A DNA stretch of 64,000 bases from the NCBI RefSeq assembly GCF_019090165.1, contig NZ_JAHRIB010000147.1:1-64000 (forward strand). Direction: 5' to 3'. The notes under the pieces are model-generated. The model had not been told where the DNA came from, ran no database searches, and saw nothing but the letters and a program-made list of their open reading frames with translations. Origin of the DNA: Streptomyces sp. BV286. Lineage in GTDB: Bacteria; Actinomycetota; Actinomycetes; Streptomycetales; Streptomycetaceae. Positions 43,986 through 54,700 of the stretch are shown piece after piece (within the stretch, counting starts at the first letter, position 1; the number at the start of each line of letters is the position of its first letter). The position numbers were made by a program, and so were the translations under genes.

Positions 43986-45410
43986 CTAGACGGCAGGCAG
44001 GCGGAGTTCGAACAGGGCTCCGCCTGTCGGCGTCTCCCGGACGGTGAGAGATCCACCGTGCCGTACGGCCACGTCACGGGCGATGGCGAGGCCCAGACCG
44101 GCTCCGCCCTCGTCCCGGGTCCGCGCCTCGTCGAGCCGTACGAACCGCTCGAAGATCCGCTCGCGCTCGGCGGGGGGCACCCCCGCTCCGTCGTCGCCGA
44201 CCTCGACGACCGCCTGCTTGCCCGCGCGCCGCACGGTCACGGCGACCGACGACCGCGTGTGTCGCTGCGCGTTGTCCAGCAGGTTGCCCAGCACCCTCGC
44301 CAGCTGCCTGCGGGATCCGGCCACCTCGACCGGCTCCGCGGTCACGGACGCGGCGATCCGGTCCCCGCTCCGCTGCGCCGTCTCCTCGCCGACGAGCTCC
44401 GCCAGGTCGAAGCGCGCGTCCGCCGGCCGCTCCCCCGCGTCGAGCCGGGCGAGCAGCAGCAGGTCGGCGGCGAGCCGCTGGAGTCGTACGGTGTCCTCGA
44501 CGGCGCCCTCGACGTCGAGCAACTCCGGGTGCGCGGCGCCCACTTCGAGCTGGGTGCGCAGCGATGCGATGGGGCTGCGCAGCTCGTGCGAGGCGTCGGC
44601 GACGAACGCGCGCTGGCGCTCCACCGAGGTCTCCAGGGCCGCGAGCGTCTCGTTCGTCGTCCGGGCGAGGCGGGCGATCTCGTCGTGGGTGGCGGGCTCG
44701 GGGACGCGCCGCGAGAGGTCCTCGGAGGCCGTGATGGCGGCCATCTCGGCACGGATGCCCTCGACGGGGCGCAGGGCCCGCCTGGTGACGAGGTAGGTCA
44801 TCCCACCGACCGTCACCAGCAGCAGGGGCAGGCCGATCAGCATGGCCGTCAGCGCCGTGCCGACGGCGTCCTTCTCGCCGGAGAGCGGAGCGCCCGCGTA
44901 GACGGTGAGCGGGACACCGCCCTTGGTGACCACGTCGACCCCGGCGAACCGGTAGTCGTCCTTCTCCCCCTCGACGGTCGCGGTGCCCTCGCCGTACCAG
45001 GTCTCGTCGGCGATGTCGCCGGCGCCGAGGGGGTCCTCCTCGTCCGCCACCCCTTCGTCCGTGTCACCGGCGTCGTCGTTGGCGACGGAGTTCAGCCGGT
45101 CCGAGGCGCTGGCACTCAGGCTCATGCCCTCGACGTCCTCGCCGACGGCGACGGGCCTGCCCTTCCGGTCCAGTACCTCGACGGGGTTCTCGTCGCCGTC
45201 CGGCAGGTCGAGGTCGTTGTACGCGAACCCGTTCGACAGCGCCGAGGCGGCGTTGCGGGCCACCGAGTCGGCCTCGGTGTCCGCCTGGTCGATGAGGCTG
45301 GACCGCAGCGCGAGCAGCACGGCGGCGCCCGCGGCGACCAGGGCCACGGCGACGACGAGGGTCGCGGCGAGCGTGGCCCGGGCCCGTACCGACCTCATGC
45401 GGCGCCTCAT
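43986..45410 (-). CDS. Two-component sensor histidine kinase (EnvZ/BaeS type)
   Basis: 474 aa. TM1 (about 13-36), an extracellular domain rich in acidic residues (about 40-183), TM2 (about 187-207), HAMP, phospho-acceptor H275 in DASHELRSPIASL, and HATPase (NLLDNAQRHT; GGAGLGLAIARDV). The acidic sensor region suggests cations or cationic peptides, but this is only inference. ATG overlaps the regulator stop (ATGA). Confidence 0.93.
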   Translation of the reverse strand: MRRRMRSVRARATLAATLVVAVALVAAGAAVLLALRSSLIDQADTEADSVARNAASALSNGFAYNDLDLPDGDENPVEVLDRKGRPVAVGEDVEGMSLSASASDRLNSVANDDAGDTDEGVADEEDPLGAGDIADETWYGEGTATVEGEKDDYRFAGVDVVTKGGVPLTVYAGAPLSGEKDAVGTALTAMLIGLPLLLVTVGGMTYLVTRRALRPVEGIRAEMAAITASEDLSRRVPEPATHDEIARLARTTNETLAALETSVERQRAFVADASHELRSPIASLRTQLEVGAAHPELLDVEGAVEDTVRLQRLAADLLLLARLDAGERPADARFDLAELVGEETAQRSGDRIAASVTAEPVEVAGSRRQLARVLGNLLDNAQRHTRSSVAVTVRRAGKQAVVEVGDDGAGVPPAERERIFERFVRLDEARTRDEGGAGLGLAIARDVAVRHGGSLTVRETPTGGALFELRLPAV

Positions 45411-46075
45411 GTCCGTGCCTCCAGTCTGTATCCGGCCCCGCGTACGGTCTTGATGAGCGCGGGGCCCAGCTTGCGGCGCAGGGTGCTGATGTAGACCTCG
45501 ACGATGTTCGGGTCCCCGTCGTACGCGAAGTCCCAGACGTGCTCCAGGATGTCGGCCTTCGACACGACGTCCCCGGGCCGCACGACGAGCTGCTCCAGCA
45601 CGGAGAACTCCTTGGTGGTCAGGGTGATCTCGTCGTCCGCGAGGAACACGCGCCGGGCGGCGGTGTCGACCCTCAGGTTCCCGACCTCGTGCACGGGCGA
45701 GGCACCGCCCGACGGGCCGCGCCTGCGCAGCAGCGCCTTCACCCGGGCGACGAGGACGACGTACGAGAACGGCTTGGTCAGATAGTCGTCGGCGCCCGTG
45801 TCGAGTCCCTCGGCCTCGTCGTACTCGCCGTCCTTGGCGGTGAGCATCAGGATCGGCACGTCGTGTCCTGCGGCGCGCAGGGCGCCGCACACCCGGTAGC
45901 CGTTCATGCCGGGGAGCATGATGTCGAGGATCACGAGGTCGTACGACCCCTCGCTCGCCCGGTGCAGGCCCTCCAGGCCGTCGTGGGCGACGTCCACGGC
46001 ATAGCCCTCGGCCGTCAGCCCCTTGGCCAGCGACACCGCGAGCCGCTTCTCATCTTCCACGATCAACAGGCGCAT
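45407..46075 (-). CDS. OmpR-family response regulator
   Basis: 222 aa. Receiver with EDE at 7-9, phospho-acceptor D51 in LVILDIMLPGMNGY and K in YLTKPFSY; C-terminal winged helix ending VRGAGYRLEA. ATG at 46075 (RLLIVEDE). Upstream and divergent is a PepSY gene. Phased CTTCAG repeats in the intergenic region fit binding by this class of regulator. Confidence 0.94.
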   Translation of the reverse strand: MRLLIVEDEKRLAVSLAKGLTAEGYAVDVAHDGLEGLHRASEGSYDLVILDIMLPGMNGYRVCGALRAAGHDVPILMLTAKDGEYDEAEGLDTGADDYLTKPFSYVVLVARVKALLRRRGPSGGASPVHEVGNLRVDTAARRVFLADDEITLTTKEFSVLEQLVVRPGDVVSKADILEHVWDFAYDGDPNIVEVYISTLRRKLGPALIKTVRGAGYRLEART

Positions 46076-46097
46076 GTGCCCAGCTTGGCAAACCGAA

Positions 46098-46135
46098 CCT
46101 GAAGACACCTTCAGGGGGCTTCAGGTCCGCTTCAG
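46098..46135. promoter_or_regulatory. Phased CTTCAG repeats, likely response-regulator boxes
   Basis: CTTCAG occurs at 46109, 46119 and 46130 (10- and 11-bp spacing, one helical turn), with an inverted CCTGAAG at 46098. They lie 23-60 bp before the regulator ATG and face the PepSY gene, so they could serve both directions. Confidence 0.65.
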
Positions 46136-46211
46136 CGTCGGTCGTCCAGATTGGTTCCTGTCGACAGCAGAGAGGCACACAAGCCAGCTGCAACCGGCGA
46201 CACCATCCGTT

Positions 46212-46227
46212 ACTGGTTGCAACCAGT
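46212..46227 (+). promoter_or_regulatory. 16-bp perfect palindrome before the PepSY gene
   Basis: ACTGGTTGCAACCAGT, ending 7 bp before the AGGAGG ribosome site. A protein bound here would block transcription start or translation initiation; it could also form a hairpin in the RNA. Confidence 0.6.
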
Positions 46228-46246
46228 CGCATTCAGGAGGAATCCC

Positions 46247-46975
46247 ATGAAGCGCAACATCGTCATCGCCACCATCGCGGCAGCGGCCCTGATCGGCGGC
46301 GGCACCGCGACCGCCATCGCGGTCTCGGGTGACGAGGAGGCGCCGGCGAAGAAGTCCACCGTGCAGGCGTCGAACGACGACACCGGCCGTGACGACGACG
46401 CCAACACGGACGACGCGGACGACAACGACCCGGACGACAGGGCCGAGGACAAGGCCGACGCGGCGGAGGACAAGGCCGCGAAGGACAACGGCGAGGACGC
46501 CGAGGACCGGGCCGAGAACGCCGGCGACGCCAAGGCCGCGCAGGTCACGGCCGCCGACGCGATCAAGGCGGCGCTGAAGGACACGAAGGGTACGGCGGTT
46601 TCGGCCGACCTGGACGACGAGGGCACCAAGCACGTGTGGGACGTCGACATCCTCACCAACGGCGGTGCCTGGCACAGCGTCCAGATCGACCCCGCCACCG
46701 GCAAGGTCGTGGGCTCCCACACCGACCGGGACGACGACGGTGACGACGCCGCCGAGACCGCGCAGATCCGTGCCGCGCTGAAGGGCAGCTCCGTGACGGC
46801 CGCCGAGGCCGCGGAGGCCGGCGCCGCCAAGGGCACGGTCACCTCCGTCGACCTCGACGAGGAGAGCAGGGACAAGGCCTGGGAGGTCGACACCACCTCC
46901 GCGAACGGCACCGGCAGCGACTGGAGGGTCGCCCCCGACTCCGGCAAGATCACGGCGGACCGCTCGAACGACTGA
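46247..46975 (+). CDS. Secreted PepSY-domain protein
   Basis: 242 aa. Signal/anchor MKRNIVIATIAAAALIGGGT, an extremely Asp/Ala/Lys-rich linker (about 35-105), then two PepSY-like units (AADAIKAALKDTKGTAVSADLDD... and ...AAEAAEAGAAKGTVTSVDLDEE). PepSY domains are thought to inhibit peptidases or modulate envelope enzymes. The gene faces an OmpR-type two-component system, the usual partner for such proteins. AGGAGG at 46235 fixes the ATG. Confidence 0.88.
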   Translation: MKRNIVIATIAAAALIGGGTATAIAVSGDEEAPAKKSTVQASNDDTGRDDDANTDDADDNDPDDRAEDKADAAEDKAAKDNGEDAEDRAENAGDAKAAQVTAADAIKAALKDTKGTAVSADLDDEGTKHVWDVDILTNGGAWHSVQIDPATGKVVGSHTDRDDDGDDAAETAQIRAALKGSSVTAAEAAEAGAAKGTVTSVDLDEESRDKAWEVDTTSANGTGSDWRVAPDSGKITADRSND

Positions 46976-46997
46976 CGTTCCCTCCCCTCCCCCCTCA

Positions 46998-47024
46998 GGT
47001 AAGGGCACCCGGTTCCGGGTGCCC

Positions 47025-47029
<5 letters not shown>
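46998..47029. terminator. Bidirectional terminator between PepSY and MFS genes
   Basis: GGTAAGGGCACCCGG (46998-47012) pairs perfectly with 47015-47029 around a 2-nt loop. The TAA stop of the MFS gene (47025-47027) lies inside the hairpin arm, so translation and termination overlap. Confidence 0.85.
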
Positions 47030-48344
<1,315 letters not shown>

Positions 48345-48495
48345 GCGAAGAGTTCCTCAGGAAGGGGGCGCCTCGACGGGCGCCCTGGCTACGGGGACGC
48401 CTGTGGGCCGCGGCGGTCGCGCCTGCTGCGCTGCCGGCCGCGGGCCGGGGCGGGCCCTATGCCAAGAGGAGGAACACGCGGATCAAGGTACCAGC

Positions 48496-48526
48496 GGCCC
48501 GTGCGGCCGACCAGGCCGCACGGGCC
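48496..48526 (-). terminator. Terminator of the meaB operon
   Basis: GGCCCGTGCGGCC (48496-48508) pairs with 48514-48526 around a 5-nt loop, between meaB and the MFS gene. The 300-bp gap 48345-48643 otherwise shows no gene. Confidence 0.7.
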
Positions 48527-48643
48527 GGGAAGCAGGTCTGCCCTGCGTCCGCGGAGCGGCAGTTGGAGGGCCGGGCCGTCGGGTGAGTGACGGGTACGGG
48601 TGACGGCGGCGGGGGCGCGACAGAGAGCGGCCAGACGCTGGGC

Positions 48644-49600
48644 TCAGCCTTCCGTCAGGCCCTCCACCAGGGAGTCCGCCGCCCGGTAGGGGTCCAGCTC
48701 GCCGGCGACGATCCGCTCGGCGAGGGCACTCAGCCGACGGTCCCCGTGCAGGTCCCCGATGCGCTCCCGGAGCGCGGTGACCGCGATGGCCTCGACCTCG
48801 CCCGAGGCCCTCGCCAGCCGCCGCTGCGCGAGCACTCCCCGCTCCTCCATCCACGCCCGGTGCTTCTCCAGTGCCTCGACGACCTCGTCGATGCCCTCTC
48901 CGCGCGCGGCCACGGTCTTCACGATGGGCGGCCGCCAGTCCCCCGGCCCACGGGACTCGCCGAGCCCCAGCATGTGGTTCAGCTCGCGGGCGGTCGCGTC
49001 GGCCCCGTCCCGGTCGGCCTTGTTGACCACGTACACGTCCCCGATCTCCAGGATTCCGGCCTTGGCCGCCTGGATCCCGTCGCCCATCCCGGGCGCGAGC
49101 AGCACCACGCAGGTGTCGGCCTGCGCGGCGATCTCGACCTCCGACTGGCCGACGCCCACGGTCTCGACGAGCACCACGTCGCACCCGGCCGCGTCCAGCA
49201 CCCGGATGGCCTGGGGCGCGGCCCACGCGAGGCCGCCGAGGTGCCCGCGCGTGGCCATCGAGCGGATGTAGACGCCCGGGTCGGACGCGTGGTCGGACAT
49301 CCGCACACGGTCGCCGAGCAGCGCCCCGCCGGAGAACGGCGACGACGGGTCGACGGCGAGGACGCCGACCCGCTTTCCCTGCCGCCGGTAGGCGCTCACG
49401 AGGGCCGAGGTGGACGTCGACTTGCCGACACCGGGCGATCCCGTGAGGCCGACGACGTACGCGTTGCCCGTGAGCGGGGCCAGCGCGGCCATGACCTCAC
49501 GCAGCTGCGGGGACGCCCCCTCCACCAGGGAGATCAGCCGGGCCACGGCCCGTGGCCTGCCTTCCCTGGCCGCGGCCACCAGCGAGGCGACGTCCTGCAT
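48644..49600 (-). CDS. meaB: MeaB-family G protein (mutase chaperone)
   Basis: 318 aa SIMIBI GTPase. P-loop GSPGVGKS (54-61), VDPSSPFSGGALLGDR (switch region), VETVGVGQSE (Walker B/switch III) and VVNKADRDG. MeaB loads and protects adenosylcobalamin-dependent mutases such as methylmalonyl-CoA or isobutyryl-CoA mutase. ATG 49600 with GGAG upstream; GTG one codon earlier is possible. Operon with acetyl-CoA acetyltransferase, and icmA lies 17 kb away in the same window. Confidence 0.93.
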   Translation of the reverse strand: MQDVASLVAAAREGRPRAVARLISLVEGASPQLREVMAALAPLTGNAYVVGLTGSPGVGKSTSTSALVSAYRRQGKRVGVLAVDPSSPFSGGALLGDRVRMSDHASDPGVYIRSMATRGHLGGLAWAAPQAIRVLDAAGCDVVLVETVGVGQSEVEIAAQADTCVVLLAPGMGDGIQAAKAGILEIGDVYVVNKADRDGADATARELNHMLGLGESRGPGDWRPPIVKTVAARGEGIDEVVEALEKHRAWMEERGVLAQRRLARASGEVEAIAVTALRERIGDLHGDRRLSALAERIVAGELDPYRAADSLVEGLTEG

Positions 49601-49694
49601 CACAGCTCCGTTCACTCGGTACTCGGTCACTCGGTCACGGGGTCGTCCGGTCACCGGGTCACCGGGGTCGGCACAGGCGCTCAGGGAACGCGTG

Positions 49695-50897
49695 TCAGCC
49701 CTTGGGTACCCGCACGATCAGCGCGTCACCCTGCCCGCCGCCACCGCACAGCGCCGCCGCGCCCACGCCACCGCCGCGCCGCTGCAGCTCCAGGGCGAGG
49801 TGCAGGACGAGCCGGGCGCCGGACATGCCGATCGGGTGGCCGAGGGCGATGGCGCCGCCGTTGACGTTCACCTTTTCCGTGGACACCCCGAGATCCTTCA
49901 TTGACTGGACCGCGACGGCGGCGAAGGCCTCGTTGATCTCGATCAGATCAAGATCCCCGACGCTCAGGCCCTCCTTCTTCAGCGCGTGCTCGATCGCGTT
50001 CGACGGCTGCGACTGCAGGGAGTTGTCAGGTCCGGCGACGTTCCCGTGGGCGCCGATCTCCGCGATCCACTCGAGGCCGAGTTCCTGAGCCTTGGCCTTG
50101 CTCATGACGACCACGGCGGCCGCCCCGTCGGAGATCTGCGAGGCCGAGCCGGCGGTGATCGTCCCGTCCTTCGCGAAGGCGGGCCGCAGCCTGCCGAGCG
50201 ACTCGGCGGTCGTCTCCCCGCGGATGCCCTCGTCCTGGCTGAAGACGACGGGGTCGCCCTTGCGCTGCGGGACGTCGACCGGTGTGATCTCCGCCTCGAA
50301 GACGCCGTTCTTCTGCGCGGCGGCGGCCCGCTGGTGCGAGAGGGCGGAGAGCTCGTCCTGCTCGGGCCGCAGGATCCCGAGGCGCGTGTTGTGCTTCTCG
50401 GTCGACTCGCCCATGGCGATGTTCTCGAACGCGTCGGTCAGCCCGTCGTACGCCATCGCGTCGAGCATCTCGATCGCGCCGTACTTGAAGCCCTCGCGGG
50501 ACTTCGGCAGCAGGTGGGGGGCGTTGGTCATGGACTCCTGCCCGCCGGCGACCACGACGTCGAACTCACCCGCGCGGATGAGCTGGTCGGCGAGCGCGAT
50601 CGCGTCGAGGCCAGAGAGACACACCTTGTTGATCGTGAGCGCGGGCACGCTCATCGGGATGCCCGCCTTGACCGCGGCCTGGCGCGCCGGGATCTGACCC
50701 GCCCCGGCCTGGAGCACCTGGCCCATGATCACGTACTGCACCTGGTCGCCACTGATTCCCGCACGGTCGAGGGCGGCCTTGATCGCGAATCCACCGAGGT
50801 CGGCTCCCGAGAAGGACTTCAGAGAGCCGAGCAGCCGTCCCATCGGGGTGCGGGCACCCGCGACGATGACGGAGGTCGTGCTGTTCGTTCCGGACAT
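49695..50897 (-). CDS. Acetyl-CoA C-acetyltransferase (thiolase)
   Basis: 400 aa. Catalytic Cys C93 in NKVCLSGLDAI, H354 in GGAIALGHPIGMSG and C384 in AALCGGGGQG; all three thiolase residues are intact. Condenses two acetyl-CoA or cleaves acetoacetyl-CoA. ATG at 50897. Co-oriented with meaB, and divergent from the methylmalonyl-CoA epimerase gene. Confidence 0.94.
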   Translation of the reverse strand: MSGTNSTTSVIVAGARTPMGRLLGSLKSFSGADLGGFAIKAALDRAGISGDQVQYVIMGQVLQAGAGQIPARQAAVKAGIPMSVPALTINKVCLSGLDAIALADQLIRAGEFDVVVAGGQESMTNAPHLLPKSREGFKYGAIEMLDAMAYDGLTDAFENIAMGESTEKHNTRLGILRPEQDELSALSHQRAAAAQKNGVFEAEITPVDVPQRKGDPVVFSQDEGIRGETTAESLGRLRPAFAKDGTITAGSASQISDGAAAVVVMSKAKAQELGLEWIAEIGAHGNVAGPDNSLQSQPSNAIEHALKKEGLSVGDLDLIEINEAFAAVAVQSMKDLGVSTEKVNVNGGAIALGHPIGMSGARLVLHLALELQRRGGGVGAAALCGGGGQGDALIVRVPKG

Positions 50898-50948
50898 GAG
50901 GAGCGATCCCCTTCCAGCTTGCACAGCTGAGGAGTGAACGAGGGTTTA

Positions 50949-50964
50949 CTCAGAATGTACTGAG
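50949..50964. promoter_or_regulatory. Inverted repeat between thiolase and epimerase genes
   Basis: CTCAG-aatgta-CTGAG (5-bp arms, 6-bp centre) lies 52 bp before the thiolase start and 81 bp before mce. Candidate shared operator; short and unconfirmed. Confidence 0.4.
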
Positions 50965-51044
50965 CGGTACGCCACCCGTCATCCGGCGCGAAGTGTGATC
51001 GCGCGCACGTTGCGTAACCGTCCCCGGAGCGCTGCACTGACACC

Positions 51045-51485
51045 ATGCTGACGCGAATCGACCACATCGGGATCGCCTGTTCCGACCTCGACGCAACCGT
51101 CGAGTTCTACCGGGCCACCTACGGCTTCGAGGTGTTCCACACCGAGGTCAACGAGGAGCAGGGCGTACGCGAGGCCATGCTCAAGATCAACGAGACGTCC
51201 GACGGCGGCGCCTCCTACCTCCAGCTCCTGGAGCCCACCCGCGAGGACTCCGCCGTCGGGAAGTGGCTGGCCAAGAACGGTGAGGGCGTGCATCACATCG
51301 CTTTCGGTACGGCGGACGTCGACGCCGACGCGGCCGACATCCGGGAAAAGGGCGTACGGGTGCTGTACGACGAGCCGCGCAGGGGTTCGATGGGCTCCAG
51401 GATCACCTTTCTGCACCCCAAGGATTGTCATGGCGTCCTGACAGAACTGGTCACTTCGGCACCAGTTGAGTCACCTGAGCACTGA
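51045..51485 (+). CDS. mce: Methylmalonyl-CoA epimerase
   Basis: 146 aa vicinal-oxygen-chelate fold. Metal ligands align as H7 (RIDHIGIA), Q60 (SYLQLLEP), H84 (GVHHIAFG) and E134 (LTELVTS). Interconverts the (2R)- and (2S)-methylmalonyl-CoA used by mutase and by polyketide synthesis. Divergent from the thiolase-meaB operon. Confidence 0.95.
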   Translation: MLTRIDHIGIACSDLDATVEFYRATYGFEVFHTEVNEEQGVREAMLKINETSDGGASYLQLLEPTREDSAVGKWLAKNGEGVHHIAFGTADVDADAADIREKGVRVLYDEPRRGSMGSRITFLHPKDCHGVLTELVTSAPVESPEH

Positions 51486-51716
51486 CCTCCGTATATCTGG
51501 GCCGGTAGGGTTGGGCACGGCCGTCGCCTCTTCGGGGCGGTCCGGGTCCTCATCGTCAGGATCCGAGGGCCGGGGCCCAGGTTTCGGGGGACGAGCGTCG
51601 GGGGAGCAGCCCGTGCTCCCTCGTTGATCTGACACCATTCCCCGGGGGCCCCGTCCGGCGGATGGACGGTGCTCGTTTGGAGAGACTTGCGACCAGGGGA
51701 CGGATGGGACCGCGCA

Positions 51717-54700
51717 GTGCGGGGCTACGAACGCCAGGAGCGAGAGCCGGCGGCTGACGTCGACCACCTCTCTCGGTTCGAGGCCGAGATGGAACGGCTG
51801 AAGACCGAGCGGGAGAAGGCCGTCCAGCACGCCGAGGACCTCGGCTATCAGGTCGAGGTGCTGCGCGCCAAGCTGCACGAGGCGCGGCGCGCTCTGGCGA
51901 CCCGGCCTGCCTACGACAGCGCCGACATCGGCTACCAGGCCGAGCAGATGCTCCGTAACGCGCAGATCCAGGCAGATCAGCTGCGCCAGGACGCCGAGCG
52001 GGAGCTGAGCCAGGCCCGCGCGCAGACGCAGCGCATCCTCCAGGAGCACGCCGAGCAGGCCGCCCGGCTCCAGGCCGAGCTGCACCAGGAAGCGGTCACC
52101 CGCCGCCAGCAGCTCGACCAGGAGCTGTCCGAGCGCCGGCAGAGCGTCGAGTCGCACGTCAACGAGAACGTGGCCTGGGCCGAGCAGCTGCGGGCCCGCA
52201 GCGAGCAGCAGGCCCGCCGACTGGTCGACGAGTCGCGCACGGAGGCCGAGCAGGCCCTGACCGCGGCCCGCGCGGAGGCCGAGCGGGTCGCCGCCGAGGC
52301 CCGCCAGCGGTTGCAGAGCGACGCCGAGCAGGCCCGCGCGGAGGCCGAGGCGCTGCTGCGCCGGGCCCGCACCGACGCGGAGCGGCTCCTGAACGCGGCG
52401 TCGACGCAGGCCCAGGAGGCCACCGACCACGCCGAGCAGCTGCGCACATCGACCGCGTCCGACTCGGACAACGCCCGCCGTCAGGCCGGCGAGCTGAGCC
52501 GCGCCGCCGAGCAGCGCATCCAGGAGGCCGACACGGCTCTGCGCGAGGCGCGGGCCGAGGCGGAGAAGGTCCTCGCCGAGGCCAAGGAGGCCGCCACCAA
52601 GGCGCTCTCCAGCGCCGAGTCGGCGAACGAGCAGCGCACCCGCACGGCCAAGGAGCAGGTCGCCCGGCTGGTCAGCGAGGCCACCAAGGAGGCCGAGTCC
52701 ACCAAGTCCGAGGCCGAGCAGGTCGTCGCGGACGCCCGTACCAAGGCCGAGAAGATCATCGCGGAGGCCGAGGAGAACGCCCGCAGCCTCACCGCCGAGG
52801 AGACCGCGTCCCAGCTGTCCAAGGCGGCCCGTACGGCCGAGGACGTGCTGAACAAGGCGTCCGAGGAAGCCAAGTCGACCACCAAGGCCGCGTCCGAGGA
52901 GGCCGAGCGGATCCGCGCCGAGGCCGAGGCCGAGGCGGACCGGCTGCGCGCCGAGGCGCACGACATCGCCGAACAGCTCAAGGGCACGGCGAAGGACGAC
53001 ACCAAGGAGTACCGCGCCAAGACGGTCGAGCTGCAGGAGGAGGCGCGCCGGCTGCGCGGCGACGCCGAGCAGCTGCGCGCGGACGCCAACGCCGAGGGCG
53101 AGCGGATCCGCTCCGAGGCCCGGCGCGAGGCCGTCCAGCAGATCGAGGAGGCGGCCAAGACCGCCGAGGAGCTGCTCTCCAAGGCGAAGGCCGACGCGGA
53201 CGAGCTGCGGTCGAACGCGACGACGGAGAGCCAGCGGGTCCGCACCGAGGCCATCGAGCGGGCGACGACGCTGCGCCGTCAGGCCGAGGAGACCCTGGAG
53301 CGCACCCGCGCGGAGGCCGAGCGGCACCGGGCGGAGGCCGTCGAGCAGTCCGAGGAGATCCAGGCGGACGCCGAGCGGGCCGCCCGTGAACTGCACGAGG
53401 ACACCGAGCGGGCCATAGCGGCCCGCCAGGCCGAGGCCGCCGAGGGGCTGGCCCGGCTGCACACGGAGGCGGAGGAGCGTCTCGCCTCCGCCGAGCAGGC
53501 CCTGACCGACGCCCGCGCACAGGCCGAGCGGATCCGCCGTGAGGCCGCCGAGGAGATCGACCGGCTGCGCGGCGAGGCCGCCGAGCGGATCCGTACGCTC
53601 CAGGCGCAGGCCGAGACGGAGGCCGAGCGCCTTCGCACGGAGGCCGCCGCCGACGCGTCCGCGTCACGTGCCGAGGGCGAGTCGATCGCCGTGCGGCTGC
53701 GTTCGGAGGCCGCCGCGGAGGCCGAGCGGCTGAAGTCGGAGGCACAGGACAGCGCCGACCGCGTACGGGCGGAGGCGCAGGCCGCCGCCGAGCGGCTCGC
53801 CACGGAGGCCGCGGAGGCCCTGTCGGCGGCCCAGGAGGAGGCGGCCCGGCGTCGCCGCGAGGCCGAGGAGCTTCTCGGCGCCGCGCGCCAGGAGGCCGAC
53901 CAGGAGCGCGAGCGGGCGCGCGAGCAGAGCGAGGAACTGCTGGCCTCGGCGCGCAACCGCGTGGAGGAGGCCCAGACCGAGGCTGTTCGGCTGGTTGAGG
54001 AGGCGGACCGCCGGGCGACCGAGATGGTGTCGGCCGCCGAGCAGACCGCGCAGCAGGTACGGGACTCCGTGGCCGGGCTGCACGAGCAGGCCCAGGAGGA
54101 GATCACCGGCCTGCGCAGCGCCGCCGAGCACGTGGCGGAGCGCATGCGCACGGAGGCGCAGCAGGAGGCCGACCGGGTCCGCGCCGACGCGTACGCGGAG
54201 CGGGAGCGGGCGAGCGAGGACGGCAACCGGATCCGGCGCGAGGCGCAGGAGGAGTCGGAGGCCGCCAAGTCCCTCGCGGAGCGCACGGTCTCGGAGGCGA
54301 TCGCCGAGTCCGAGCGGTTGCGTTCGGACGCGTCGGAGTACGTCCAGCGGGCCCGCACGGAGGCCTCGGACGCCATCGCGTCGGCCGAGCAGGACGCCTC
54401 GCGTTCCCGGGCCGACGCCCGGGAGGACGCGAACCGCATCCGGTCGGACGCGGCGACACAGGCGGACACCCTCCTCACGGAGACGACGTCCGAGGTGGAG
54501 CGGCTCATCGCGGAGACGAACCAGGAGGCGGAGCGTGTCCGCGCCGAGTCCGTGGCGAAGGCCGAGCAGCTGATCTCGGACGCGACGGGCGACGCGGAGC
54601 GGCTGCGCGCCGAGGCGGCCGACACGGTCGGTTCCGCGCAGCAGCACGCCGAGCGGATCCGCTCGGAGGCGCAGCGCGTCAAGGCCGAGGCCGCCGCGGA

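Noticed and set aside
48450..48480. Possible leader peptide (MFLLLA) upstream of the MFS gene
   Set aside because: Minus-strand GTG-TTC-CTC-CTC-TTG-GCA-TAG looks like an attenuator peptide, but no ribosome site precedes it and the distance to the gene is over 100 bp.
51471..53462. Long minus-strand frame opposite scy
   Set aside because: It is a low-complexity Leu/Gly/Arg shadow of the Scy repeats without start signals.
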